In this document: positions 9,255 through 17,975 of the stretch, piece by piece | Position numbering within the stretch: position 1 is the first letter of the stretch | Layout: each line of letters begins with the position of its first letter | Notes under the pieces: model-generated | Told to the model about the DNA's origin: nothing | The model's database searches: none | Seen by the model: only the letters and a program-made list of their open reading frames with translations | Program-made: the position numbers and the translations under genes | Assembly: GCF_010667575.1 (NCBI RefSeq) | Contig: NZ_JAABNT010000005.1 | Coordinates: 62,001 to 126,000, forward strand | DNA length: 64,000 nt | Direction of reading: 5' to 3' | From: Sulfitobacter sediminilitoris | GTDB lineage: Bacteria > Pseudomonadota > Alphaproteobacteria > Rhodobacterales > Rhodobacteraceae

Positions 9255-10339
9255 AGAAGATGCCCGGACTTCTTGGCCTTGGTGGCGAGGTAGGCTGTGT
9301 TGTGGCGGTTCTCGCCAACACGCAGCGGCACGCGTTCTGCCACATCGATACCACTTGCCTTCATCATTTCGACCTTGCGCGGATTGTTCGTCAGCAAACG
9401 GACAGCAGAAAATCCCATGGATTTCAGGATGTCCGCGCCAAGCCGGAAATCGCGTTCATCATCTTCAAAGCCGAGGCGGTGGTTCGCCTCCACCGTATCA
9501 AATCCCTGATCTTGCAGTGAATAGGCGCGCATCTTGTTGGTCAGGCCAATCCCGCGCCCTTCCTGGTTCAGATAAAGCAGGACGCCGTGGCCTTCTTCCC
9601 CCATCTGCGCCAGTGCGGCACGCAATTGAGGGCCGCAGTCGCATTTGAGGCTGCCCAGCAGATCACCGGTGAAACAGGCAGAATGGAGGCGGGTCAGAAC
9701 CGGCTTGGCACGGTCCGGTGACCCGATCTCAATCGCATAGTGTTCTTCGCCGCCGTCCTCTGGCCGGAAAATATGCAGCCGCCCGGCTTCGGAGACCTCC
9801 ATGGGCAGTCGTGCGTTCACGACCGGATGCAGGTGGCTGCGCGTTTCCAGCGCCGAAGCAGCAGCATTCAGATCAAGCGTGGTGAGATGATTCTGAGCCG
9901 CAAAATCCACGCCGCCGGGAAGATCCAGCACCAAAGCGGCGGGCAGCAATCTGGCAGATTTTGCCAGCTGAAGGGCGGCACGGTGTACATCTGTCGCCCC
10001 CCCTCGCGCACAGGCGAACGGGCCTTTCATCGGGGCGCGCAGATCATCTGCGGGATTTGCAATGCTTTGGACCCAGGCGGGTGTGGCATCCTTGGGCAAC
10101 GCAATACGTGCCAGATCGCCGTCATAGACACGTGCCTTGAGCGTCTCGGCCCGGCGTGCAGTGATAGCCAGCACAGGTTCGCCCCCCAAGGCAAGCAGAT
10201 CGGCAAGACGTTGAGACGTCAGCGTTTCCGCAGCCATCACCAATGCTGTACTCTCACCGTGCAGCATCACAGGTACACCCATCCGCAGGTCTGCGCGGGC
10301 GCGTGCCAACTGCTCTGTTATGTCGGGAGCAAAGCTCAT
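9251..10339 (-). CDS. ribA: GTP cyclohydrolase II with degenerate N-terminal domain
   Basis: A 362-residue protein. Residues about 180-350 are a GTP cyclohydrolase II domain, the first step of riboflavin synthesis: zinc cysteines in [17 protein letters not shown] (Cys222, Cys233, Cys235), the NQEGRGIGL loop and the [10 protein letters not shown] block. Residues 1-170 look like a remnant of the DHBP-synthase (RibB) half of a RibBA fusion, but I do not see the acidic DDEDRENEGD-type active site, so the second activity is probably lost. The gene is divergent from the response regulator and coupled to the downstream L,D-transpeptidase. Confidence 0.92.
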   Translation of the reverse strand: MSFAPDITEQLARARADLRMGVPVMLHGESTALVMAAETLTSQRLADLLALGGEPVLAITARRAETLKARVYDGDLARIALPKDATPAWVQSIANPADDLRAPMKGPFACARGGATDVHRAALQLAKSARLLPAALVLDLPGGVDFAAQNHLTTLDLNAAASALETRSHLHPVVNARLPMEVSEAGRLHIFRPEDGGEEHYAIEIGSPDRAKPVLTRLHSACFTGDLLGSLKCDCGPQLRAALAQMGEEGHGVLLYLNQEGRGIGLTNKMRAYSLQDQGFDTVEANHRLGFEDDERDFRLGADILKSMGFSAVRLLTNNPRKVEMMKASGIDVAERVPLRVGENRHNTAYLATKAKKSGHLL

Positions 10340-10507
10340 CTTTTGTTACGACTCCGGGTCTGGATTGAAAGATATCTATGTCAGGCGGGGCGGAATTGAA
10401 ACATTTGAGCGGTATTGGCACACGAGCCCGTGAAAGAAATGCACAAAACCTTGTCGAAGATCGCGACAGACCACATTTCTATATTAACGAACAGTGGAGA
10501 CAGCCCA

Positions 10508-11194
10508 ATGGCGCAGTTGAAGAAGATATTGCTGGTGGATGATGATGACGATCTGCGCGAGGCGCTGAGCGAACAATTGATCATGACCGAAGACTTTGAT
10601 GTTTTCGAGGCCGCCAACGGTGGTGATGCCATGACGCGGGCCAAAGAAGCCATTTACGATCTGGTCATTCTGGACGTTGGTCTGCCCGACACTGACGGTC
10701 GCGAGTTGTGCCGCCTGATGCGCAAGCAGGGCGTGAAAAGCCCGATCATGATGCTGACAGGACATGACGGTGATGCCGATACGATCCTTGGCCTTGACGC
10801 AGGGGCAAATGACTATGTCGCAAAGCCCTTCAAGTTTCCCGTCCTGCTGGCGCGTATCCGCGCGCAGCTTCGACAGCATGAACAATCCGAAGACGCGGTT
10901 TTTCAACTTGGGCCATATACGTTCAAGCCATCAATGAAGATGCTGATCACTGAAGACGAAAAAAAGGTGCGGCTGACTGAGAAGGAAACCAATATCCTTA
11001 AATTCCTCTATCGTTCGACCGACGGTGTGGTGCCGCGCGATGTGCTGTTGCATGAGGTGTGGGGATACAATGCAGGCGTGACCACCCATACGCTCGAGAC
11101 GCATATCTACCGGCTGCGTCAAAAAATTGAACCAGATCCGTCAAATGCGCGCCTTCTTGTGACCGAATCTGGCGGGTACAGATTAGTTTCATAG
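10508..11194 (+). CDS. OmpR-family response regulator (orphan)
   Basis: A 228-residue two-domain regulator. The receiver domain has the acidic pocket in LLVDDDDDL, the phospho-acceptor Asp56 in LVILDVGLPD, a Thr in MLTGHD and Lys in VAKPFK. The C-terminal winged helix-turn-helix (about 130-228) ends in THTLETHIYRLRQKIEP and ESGGYRLVS. No histidine kinase is adjacent. The sequence looks like the conserved alphaproteobacterial CenR-type envelope regulator, but I cannot prove this. I prefer the ATG at 10508 (MAQLKKIL) to the one at 10415, because the receiver fold starts there and GGAGAC precedes it. A terminator follows. Confidence 0.9.
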   Translation: MAQLKKILLVDDDDDLREALSEQLIMTEDFDVFEAANGGDAMTRAKEAIYDLVILDVGLPDTDGRELCRLMRKQGVKSPIMMLTGHDGDADTILGLDAGANDYVAKPFKFPVLLARIRAQLRQHEQSEDAVFQLGPYTFKPSMKMLITEDEKKVRLTEKETNILKFLYRSTDGVVPRDVLLHEVWGYNAGVTTHTLETHIYRLRQKIEPDPSNARLLVTESGGYRLVS

Positions 11195-11315
11195 ACCGGG
11201 AACTTTTCCCGATTCTCGGAGTTACAATTCAAGAGCGTGTTTTTTCATGAGTTTTCGCTCTTCCTAGATCCCGAAGTTTGTGTCCGGGTAATGACACATA
11301 CCTCCCTGTTGGACT

Positions 11316-11345
11316 GGCCGGACCTTGGTGTCCGGCCTTTTTTCT
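11316..11345 (+). terminator. Rho-independent terminator between response regulator and xth
   Basis: Perfect 8-bp stem GGCCGGAC (11316-11323) and GTCCGGCC (11330-11337) with a 6-nt loop, followed by seven T residues. It lies about 120 bp after the response-regulator stop, so that mRNA would have a long 3' end. Confidence 0.9.
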
Positions 11346-11417
11346 TGTGGTGATCGCTATGGCGGCCTGCTGACACACGGGGTAGGTTCGCGCCGAGTCA
11401 CACCAGCGGAGCCTACC

Positions 11418-12206
11418 ATGCCCTTTACCCTTGCCACATGGAACATCAACTCGGTCCGATTGCGCGAACAGCTGGTGCTACGCATGCTGGCGGAACATGG
11501 ACCGGACGTTCTGTGCCTGCAGGAGTGCAAAAGCCCGGTCGACAAGATTCCGACCGAAGGCTTTGCCGAGGCCGGATACAACCACATGGTTGCGCGGGGG
11601 CAGAAGGGCTACAACGGCGTGGCGATCCTGTCAAAGCTGCCTCTTGAGGATGTGGGCGACAAGGATTTTGCGGCACTCGGTCATGCCCGCCATGTTGCGG
11701 CGAAACTAGAGAACGGCACCACGATCCATAATTTCTACGTGCCTGCGGGTGGCGACAAACCTGACCGAACAATCAACGAAAAGTTTGGCCAGAAGCTCGA
11801 TTACCTCGCCGAGATGCGTGACTGGTTCCATGAAGACAAACCTGAAAAGGCAATCCTTGTCGGTGACCTGAACATCGCGCCGCGCGAAGACGATGTCTGG
11901 GACCACAAGAAGCTGCTCAAGGTCGTCAGTCACACGCCGGTCGAGGTTGAAGCCTTCGGCGCGACGCAGGACGCCGGGCACTGGGTCGATATCACCCGGC
12001 AGGACATCCCCGAGGGCAACCTTTACAGTTGGTGGTCTTACCGCTCCCCCGATTGGGACACGGCAGACAAGGGACGCAGGCTTGATCACATCTGGGCCAC
12101 GCCTGATATTTCCAACGCTGCGCACTCCAGCCATATCCAGCGGGTGGTGCGCGGTTGGGAGCAACCCAGCGACCATGCCCCGGTTTTTGCAACCTTTGAC
12201 CTTTGA
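11418..12206 (+). CDS. xthA: Exodeoxyribonuclease III / AP endonuclease
   Basis: A 262-residue endonuclease/exonuclease/phosphatase-fold enzyme for base-excision repair, cleaving DNA at abasic sites. Visible motifs are TWNINSVRLR at the N-terminus, the metal-binding Glu36 in LQECKSP, GDLNIAPREDDVWD, GRRLDHIWATP and the C-terminal catalytic SDHAPVFATF. Length matches the family. The start at 11418 (MPFTLATWN) is chosen because the longer frame adds 31 non-conserved residues across the promoter. It heads a rightward run with the CnoX-like, LON-domain and Trm112 genes. Confidence 0.94.
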   Translation: MPFTLATWNINSVRLREQLVLRMLAEHGPDVLCLQECKSPVDKIPTEGFAEAGYNHMVARGQKGYNGVAILSKLPLEDVGDKDFAALGHARHVAAKLENGTTIHNFYVPAGGDKPDRTINEKFGQKLDYLAEMRDWFHEDKPEKAILVGDLNIAPREDDVWDHKKLLKVVSHTPVEVEAFGATQDAGHWVDITRQDIPEGNLYSWWSYRSPDWDTADKGRRLDHIWATPDISNAAHSSHIQRVVRGWEQPSDHAPVFATFDL

Positions 12207-12264
12207 TTCACGCGGCAAAGCGCTCATATAACCTTCAAACGCGAGCAAGCGAGGACTGAAGAAG

Positions 12265-13176
12265 ATGGAATTAGACCTAACCGGCGCAGCGGGCGCCGAC
12301 CTGATCATTGATAGCGACGAAGCCAGCTTTATGACCGACGTGGTCGAGGCGTCTCAGACGACCCCGATCATCGTGGATTTCTGGGCACCTTGGTGTGGCC
12401 CGTGCAAGACACTTGGCCCCATGCTGGAAGATGCCGTGCGCGCAGCCAAGGGCGCGGTCAAGATGGTTAAGGTCAACGTGGATGAGGCGCAAATGATCGC
12501 GGGCCAGCTGCAGATCCAGTCGATCCCGACGGTCTACGCCTTTCACAAGGGGCAGCCGATTGACGGTTTTCAGGGCGCGCAGCCGCAATCCGAGATCAAA
12601 GCATTCGTGGACCGCGTGGTGAAAGCGGCTGGCGGAGAAGCACCCGGTGACGGATTGGCCGAAGCAGTTGAGGCCGCAGAGGAAATGTTGGCCGAGGGTT
12701 CGGCGACGGACGCGGCACAGACGTTTGCAGCCGTGCTGGGTGAAGACCCGAACAACGCCGCCGCTTACGGCGGGATGGTTCGCGCGCATATCGCGATGGG
12801 TGAGTTGGATCAGGCCGAGGCGTTTCTGAATGGTGCACCGATCGAGATTTCTAAGGCACCGGAGCTTGAAGCCGCCCATGCACAGTTGCAACTGGCGCGG
12901 CAGGCCGCAGATGCCGGTCCAGTCGCCGATCTGACCGCTGCGGTCGAGGCAAACCCCGAAGATTTGCAGGCGCGTTTTGACCTTGCACAGGCCCTGTACG
13001 CAAACGGCGATGCGCCCGGTGCTGTGGATCACCTGCTTGAGCTTTTCAAACGGGATCGCGAGTGGAATGAAGGGGCGGCCAAGACCCAGCTCTTTACGAT
13101 TTTCGACGCTTTGAAACCAAATGATCCGGTTGTTCTGAACGGACGGCGAAAATTGAGCTCGATGATATTTGCCTGA
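12265..13176 (+). CDS. Thioredoxin-fold co-chaperone, YbbN/CnoX family
   Basis: A 303-residue protein. The first about 125 residues are a thioredoxin domain with an intact WCGPC active site (Cys44, Cys47) and the cis-Pro loop QSIPTVYAF. The remaining part is helical and Ala-rich, with tetratricopeptide-like units (AAYGGMVRAHIAMGELDQAE, about 165-185). In E. coli the CnoX homologue protects proteins under oxidative bleach stress, though its CXXC is altered; here the redox motif is intact, so it may act as both chaperone and reductase. It lies between xthA and the LON-domain gene. Confidence 0.92.
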   Translation: MELDLTGAAGADLIIDSDEASFMTDVVEASQTTPIIVDFWAPWCGPCKTLGPMLEDAVRAAKGAVKMVKVNVDEAQMIAGQLQIQSIPTVYAFHKGQPIDGFQGAQPQSEIKAFVDRVVKAAGGEAPGDGLAEAVEAAEEMLAEGSATDAAQTFAAVLGEDPNNAAAYGGMVRAHIAMGELDQAEAFLNGAPIEISKAPELEAAHAQLQLARQAADAGPVADLTAAVEANPEDLQARFDLAQALYANGDAPGAVDHLLELFKRDREWNEGAAKTQLFTIFDALKPNDPVVLNGRRKLSSMIFA

Positions 13177-13203
13177 TCAATTCGCAGCGCTACGTCCCCT
13201 TTC

Positions 13204-13848
13204 ATGATCAAGCCAACAGACCTGCCAGATACAATCGCGATATTTCCGCTGGCGGGAGCATTGTTGCTGCCGCGTTCGCGGCTGCCATTGCATATTTTTG
13301 AACCGCGTTACCTTCAGATGATTGAAGATGCGCTTAAGACCGACGCACGGCTTATCGGGATGGTGCAGCCCAACACGGTTCTGGGACGAGACGGCCACGG
13401 CCTGCACACCATCGGCTGTGCCGGACGCATCACTCAGTTTTCCGAGACAGAGGATGGCCGTTACATGATCACCCTTGGTGGCGTGTCGCGGTTCCGTGTC
13501 GTGAAAGAAATCGAAGGTTTCACGCCTTACCGCCGGTGCGAAGTAAACTGGGAAGGCTTCGAAAGAGATCTGGGCAAGGACGAGGCTGACAATGGCTTTC
13601 AGCGCAAAAGCTTCCTCAATCTGCTGGGCCGCTACTTTGAAACGCGCGGCCTATCGGCCGATTGGGGCACGCTCAAGGAAGCGGATGATGAGTTGCTGAT
13701 CAATTCGCTATCCATGATGCTGGATTTTGAAGCCGAAGATAAGCAGGCGTTGCTTGAGGCACCTTCGCTTGAAACCCGGCGCGAGACATTGGTGACCCTG
13801 ATAGAATACGCCATGCGCGGCGGTCAGGACGAAGGAATGATGCAGTGA
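13204..13848 (+). CDS. LON peptidase N-terminal (substrate-binding) domain protein
   Basis: A 214-residue protein that is a stand-alone Lon N-terminal domain: it opens with [27 protein letters not shown], the conserved start of that domain, and lacks the AAA+ and protease parts of Lon. The role of such proteins is not settled; they may bind misfolded substrates. It follows the CnoX-like gene by 27 bp and overlaps the Trm112 gene by 4 bases (GTGA), so the three are very likely one transcript. Confidence 0.9.
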   Translation: MIKPTDLPDTIAIFPLAGALLLPRSRLPLHIFEPRYLQMIEDALKTDARLIGMVQPNTVLGRDGHGLHTIGCAGRITQFSETEDGRYMITLGGVSRFRVVKEIEGFTPYRRCEVNWEGFERDLGKDEADNGFQRKSFLNLLGRYFETRGLSADWGTLKEADDELLINSLSMMLDFEAEDKQALLEAPSLETRRETLVTLIEYAMRGGQDEGMMQ

Positions 13849-14030
13849 GCGATACCGAAGTACAGTTTGACCGCCGAATGCTTGAGGCGCTGATCTGTCC
13901 GCGCACGCAAACGACGCTGAGCTACGATGCCGAAAGGCAAGAACTGGTGTCAAAGGCCGCCGGGCTTGCCTATCCGATCCGCAATGGCATCCCGGTGATG
14001 CTGGTGGATGAGGCGCGGCGGCTCGATTAA
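13845..14030 (+). CDS. Trm112 family protein
   Basis: A 61-residue protein of the Trm112/YcaR type. It has [13 protein letters not shown] and the [17 protein letters not shown] block near the C-terminus. In eukaryotes and archaea Trm112 activates several methyltransferases; the bacterial partner is not known. Only one Cys of the usual N-terminal zinc site is present (CPRT instead of CPxC), so it probably does not bind zinc there. GTG start overlaps the LON-domain stop. Its 3' end overlaps the convergent monooxygenase gene by 4 bases. Confidence 0.88.
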   Translation: MSDTEVQFDRRMLEALICPRTQTTLSYDAERQELVSKAAGLAYPIRNGIPVMLVDEARRLD

Positions 14031-15253
14031 AGCGCTTTGCCCTGCATCAGGCGGGGCAGATCACCGGTCAGACCCGCCGCTTCGCGAATGAAGCCCCGGC
14101 GCAAGCCCGGCAATGCATTTACCGCAGCCATACCGATGTCTCGTGCCATGCGGACAAGCGGGTTATTATTTGAGAACAGCCTGTTGAAGCTATCCGTGGC
14201 AAGCGCCAGCGTCGCATTATCGAACCGCCGCCACTCCTGATAGCGCAGCAGAGCGGCGTCAGAACCCACGTCCTCGCCCCGGCGTGCCGCGTCCGCGATC
14301 ACCTCGGCCAATGCCGCCACATCGCGCAGCCCTGCGTTCAGTCCCTGACCTGCAATCGGATGCACCCCATGCGCAGCATCGCCCAAAAGTGCCACGCGGG
14401 GCGCGACCATCTCATGCGCAAGCGAAAGTCCCAAGGGGTAGGTATAGCGTGCACCCGCCAGTTTGATGTCGCCCAAAAAGCTGCCGAAACGAGGGCGCAG
14501 CACGTCGAGATAGGCCTCATCAGGCAGCGCATTGATCTGGGCTGCGTTGGCTGTCGTCTCGCTCCAGACGATTGACGACCTGTTGCCGGTCAGCGGCAGG
14601 ATGGCCAGCGGCCCCGGCGGCATGAAGAACTGATGTGCCACGCCGTGGTGTGGCAGCTCATGTTCAATCGCACAGACCAGCGCTGTCTGCCCGTATCCCC
14701 ATTCGATCCGTTTGATCCCCGCACGGGCACCGGTGCCCGTGCCACGGCCATCGGCGCCCACCGCAAGTTTTGCGCGCAAGCTCTTCCCGGATGCAAGTGT
14801 CATGGTAATTCCTGCCGCATCCACCTCTTGCGCGATCACCTTTTCACCGTCCATGCGGGTGATGTTTTGACAGCTCTCTACCGCCTCCAGCAGAACCCGA
14901 CGCAAGTGCCGGTCTTCAACCATATACCCCATCGGGCCTTCTTCGATCTCGGCATGATCAAAGTGCATGAACATCGGTGCCGGCCCGTCGCCTGCACGCC
15001 CGTCGGTGACCTTGATCTCAAGCATCGGCTGGGCGTTGTCGATCAGGTCGCCCCAAATGCCGATACCCTCCAGCAACCGGGTCGAGGTCAGTGCCAGCGC
15101 ATAGGACCGCCCGTCAAAGCCAGCATCCTTGCGCACCTTGTCTGCCAGCGCGTCGATCAACGTGATGGACTGACCTGTTTGGGCAAGCGCAAGTGCCAAG
15201 GCGGTGCCATTCAGCCCGCCGCCAATGATCGCGATATCGGTATCAAATTTCAT
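14027..15253 (-). CDS. UbiH/UbiF/VisC-family FAD monooxygenase
   Basis: A 408-residue aromatic-ring hydroxylase. It has the FAD Rossmann motif [17 protein letters not shown] at residues about 6-22, the DG-type motif [16 protein letters not shown] near 160, and the second FAD motif [24 protein letters not shown] near 285-305. This pattern fits the enzymes that hydroxylate ubiquinone precursors on the inner membrane; whether it acts at C5, C6 or C1 cannot be told. The ATG at 15253 is chosen because the 12 extra upstream residues are not conserved. It is divergent from the amidase gene. Confidence 0.9.
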   Translation of the reverse strand: MKFDTDIAIIGGGLNGTALALALAQTGQSITLIDALADKVRKDAGFDGRSYALALTSTRLLEGIGIWGDLIDNAQPMLEIKVTDGRAGDGPAPMFMHFDHAEIEEGPMGYMVEDRHLRRVLLEAVESCQNITRMDGEKVIAQEVDAAGITMTLASGKSLRAKLAVGADGRGTGTGARAGIKRIEWGYGQTALVCAIEHELPHHGVAHQFFMPPGPLAILPLTGNRSSIVWSETTANAAQINALPDEAYLDVLRPRFGSFLGDIKLAGARYTYPLGLSLAHEMVAPRVALLGDAAHGVHPIAGQGLNAGLRDVAALAEVIADAARRGEDVGSDAALLRYQEWRRFDNATLALATDSFNRLFSNNNPLVRMARDIGMAAVNALPGLRRGFIREAAGLTGDLPRLMQGKAL

Positions 15254-15340
15254 GCCCCTCAATATGGTTGCAGGGCAGGGATTGTCCATGTGCGCAAGCG
15301 TCGCTACCTTCCGGTCAAATCATTAAAGAGGGGGTGCGCC

Positions 15341-16669
15341 ATGCAAGAGTGGCTGACAATGACAGCGGCAGACCTGGGGCGCGGGATTGGCGAAGGCAAG
15401 ATTGATCCGGTCGCGCTTTGCCAGACCTATCTGGATGCCATTGATGCACATCCGCTCAAGGACCGGATATATGCCCGTGTCACGGCTGATCGTGCCTTGG
15501 CAGAGGCCAAAGCGGCAGCGGAGCGGGCGGCGTCCGGATATCGCTTGTCGCCCTTGGACGGTGTTCCGATCTCGTGGAAAGACCTTTTCGACACGGCTGG
15601 TACCGTGACCGAAGCCGGATCGAAGCTGCTGGAAGGGCGGGTGCCCGACCACGATGCCGCGGTGCTGGTCAATGCAACCGCCGCCGGGCTTGTCTGTCTG
15701 GGCAAGACACATATGAGCGAACTGGCGTTTTCGGGGTTGGGTCACAACCCCAGCACAGCGACGCCACCATGCGTGAACAATGAAGCGGCAGTATCTGGGG
15801 GGTCGTCCTCCGGTGCGGCAGCGTCGGTTGCGTTCAATCTGGCGGCGGCTGGCATTGGAACGGATACGGGCGGGTCCGTGCGTATTCCTTCAGCGTGGAA
15901 TGACCTCGTCGGCCTCAAGACCACTTCTGGACGGCTCTCGCTTGAAGGTGTTGTGCCTCTGGCCTTGAAATTCGACACTGTCGGTCCGCTGTGCCGATCC
16001 GTGGAAGACGCGGGCATTCTGATGGCGATCCTCGAAGGCGGCACACCGGCTGACCTGCGCCACGCCGATCTTAAAGGGCGTCGCTTTGGCATGCTGAGGA
16101 CCGTTGCGCTTGAGGACATCCGCGATGAACCGCGCCTGGCGTTCGAGGCCGCAGTGGAAAAACTGCGCAATGCTGGAGCTGAGGTTGAGGAGATCGAGGT
16201 TCCGGAAGTGGCCGAAGCCATGACATTGGCCACCAGCCTGTTCACGACCGAAGCCTACGGCCTGTGGCGCGACGTGATCGAAGCGAACCCGGACAGGATG
16301 TACGAAGAAATCCTGATGCGTTTCCGGTTGGGCAAGAACCACACTGGCCCGGATTACGTAGCCGCCTGGGCCAAGCTGGATGCCTTGCGAGCGGCCTATG
16401 ATGCCGCCACCGCTGGTTATGATGCAGTCCTGGCCCCCACAGCTCCAATCTTGCCGCCCGATCTGGCGCGGTTGGAAGAAGATCACGACTTCTATCTGAC
16501 AGAGAATTTGCTGGCGCTGCGTAATACCCGGATTGGTAATCTGATGGGGCTGTGCGGCCTCACACTTCCTACGGACACGCCTTCTTGTGGTTTGATGATG
16601 CTTTGCCCACCAAATATGGAAGAACACCTTCTTCGTCTGGGGATTGCGGCAGAGGAAGCGCTGCGCTGA
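15341..16669 (+). CDS. Amidase-signature family hydrolase
   Basis: A 442-residue member of the amidase-signature family, which hydrolyses C-N bonds with a Ser-cis-Ser-Lys triad. Lys80 (PISWKDLFDTAG), the Ser cluster in SGGSSSGAAAS (about 153-158) and nucleophile Ser179 in GTDTGGSVRIPS are all present. It might be GatA-like, but the gene is alone without gatB or gatC, so a free amidase is more likely; substrate unknown. The start at 15341 follows AAAGAGGGGG and replaces an in-frame start 700 bp upstream that would run antisense through the monooxygenase gene. Confidence 0.9.
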   Translation: MQEWLTMTAADLGRGIGEGKIDPVALCQTYLDAIDAHPLKDRIYARVTADRALAEAKAAAERAASGYRLSPLDGVPISWKDLFDTAGTVTEAGSKLLEGRVPDHDAAVLVNATAAGLVCLGKTHMSELAFSGLGHNPSTATPPCVNNEAAVSGGSSSGAAASVAFNLAAAGIGTDTGGSVRIPSAWNDLVGLKTTSGRLSLEGVVPLALKFDTVGPLCRSVEDAGILMAILEGGTPADLRHADLKGRRFGMLRTVALEDIRDEPRLAFEAAVEKLRNAGAEVEEIEVPEVAEAMTLATSLFTTEAYGLWRDVIEANPDRMYEEILMRFRLGKNHTGPDYVAAWAKLDALRAAYDAATAGYDAVLAPTAPILPPDLARLEEDHDFYLTENLLALRNTRIGNLMGLCGLTLPTDTPSCGLMMLCPPNMEEHLLRLGIAAEEALR

Positions 16670-16787
16670 GATTGGCCTAAATGCCACAAACCCCTGTTTG
16701 CGTTCCGGTTTTTCTGGACGGCGACCGGGCGCTTGGGTACTTTGAAAGAAACGGGGCGATAACGATCCCGATCCGAGGCAGTTTTAG

Positions 16788-17975
16788 ATGGTGTACCCAG
16801 AGCGGTTTTCGAACCTTCCGGCTCATGCTTGGCCGCGCCTGCGCGCTCTTTTAGACGTGCATGAGGGCGGTGGCCCGCTGATCCAGATGACAATTGGCGA
16901 GCCGAAACATGCGTTTCCGGCTTGGGTTACTGATGTCATCACGCAAAACGCCGCTGGGTTTAACAAGTATCCGCCGAACGATGGCTCTCCTGAACTCAAG
17001 TCTGCCATCGCGGGCTGGATCAAGCGGCGCTACGGGGTCGAGATGGATGCCGAAACAGAGGTTATGGCGCTGAACGGCACGCGCGAGGGGCTCTATAACG
17101 CGGTCATCGCGCTGTGTCCTGAGACGAAGCATGGCGAAAAACCCGCCGTGCTGATGCCGAACCCCTTTTATCAGGTCTATATGATCGCCGCAATTTCCGG
17201 CGCTGCCGATCCGATCATGGTGAATGCCACGGCTGAGACAGGTCATCTGCCGGACTTCGAAAACGTGCCCGAAGATGTGTTGCGCCGAACAGTCGCTACC
17301 TACATCTGTTCGCCCGCCAATCCGCAAGGGGCCGTGGCTGATCGTGATTACTGGGCGAAGCTGATCGCGCTGGCCGAGAAGTACGATTTCTTTATTTTTG
17401 CCGATGAGTGTTACTCCGAGATCTACCGCGACACGCCGCCCCCCGGTGCGATGGAAGTGGCCGAGGAACTGGGCACGGATCGCAACCGGGTGGTGATTTT
17501 CCATTCGCTCAGCAAACGGTCGAACCTGCCGGGACTGCGTTCCGGTTTCGTGGCGTCCGGTCCTGATACCATCCGCGAGATCAAGCAGCTGCGCAATTAT
17601 GCCGGTGCACCGCTGCCGCTGCCGTTGCAGCAGGCCGCTGCCGCTGTCTGGACCGACGAGGAACACGTCAAGGAAAACCGCCGTCTCTATCTGGAGAAAT
17701 ACCAGATCGCCGACCGCATCCTTGGCAACGTGCCGGGCTATGTCAGTCCGGACGCCGGATTCTTCCTCTGGCTGCCGGTCGAGGATGATGAAGAAGCGGC
17801 AGTGAAGCTGTGGCGCGAGACAGGCGTCAAGGTGCTGCCCGGCGGGTATCTGGCGCAGGACGTACCGGGGCAGGAAAACCCCGGCAAGAAATACATAAGA
17901 GTGGCGCTGGTCGCGCCTGCGGATGAAACGGAACGCGGATTGGAGCTGATCCGCGACTGTCTTTATCCGGCATGA
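16788..17975 (+). CDS. Class I/II PLP aminotransferase (DapC-like)
   Basis: A 395-residue fold-type I aminotransferase. The PLP lysine is Lys243 in [16 protein letters not shown], and [19 protein letters not shown] and the Arg in KYIRVALV are typical. The overall sequence ([19 protein letters not shown]) resembles succinyldiaminopimelate aminotransferases of lysine and peptidoglycan-precursor synthesis, but the substrate is inferred; dapB also lies in this window, far away. The stop overlaps the ftsK start (ATGA), giving tight coupling with ftsK. Confidence 0.88.
   Translation: MVYPERFSNLPAHAWPRLRALLDVHEGGGPLIQMTIGEPKHAFPAWVTDVITQNAAGFNKYPPNDGSPELKSAIAGWIKRRYGVEMDAETEVMALNGTREGLYNAVIALCPETKHGEKPAVLMPNPFYQVYMIAAISGAADPIMVNATAETGHLPDFENVPEDVLRRTVATYICSPANPQGAVADRDYWAKLIALAEKYDFFIFADECYSEIYRDTPPPGAMEVAEELGTDRNRVVIFHSLSKRSNLPGLRSGFVASGPDTIREIKQLRNYAGAPLPLPLQQAAAAVWTDEEHVKENRRLYLEKYQIADRILGNVPGYVSPDAGFFLWLPVEDDEEAAVKLWRETGVKVLPGGYLAQDVPGQENPGKKYIRVALVAPADETERGLELIRDCLYPA

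Noticed and set aside
10400-10507. Sigma-54 promoter (TGGCAC) before the response regulator
   Set aside because: The required TTGC element at the correct spacing is missing.
14633-16669. A 678-residue frame containing the amidase
   Set aside because: The first 236 residues run antisense through the UbiH-type gene and are not amidase-like; the ATG at 15341 with a good ribosome site is the real start.
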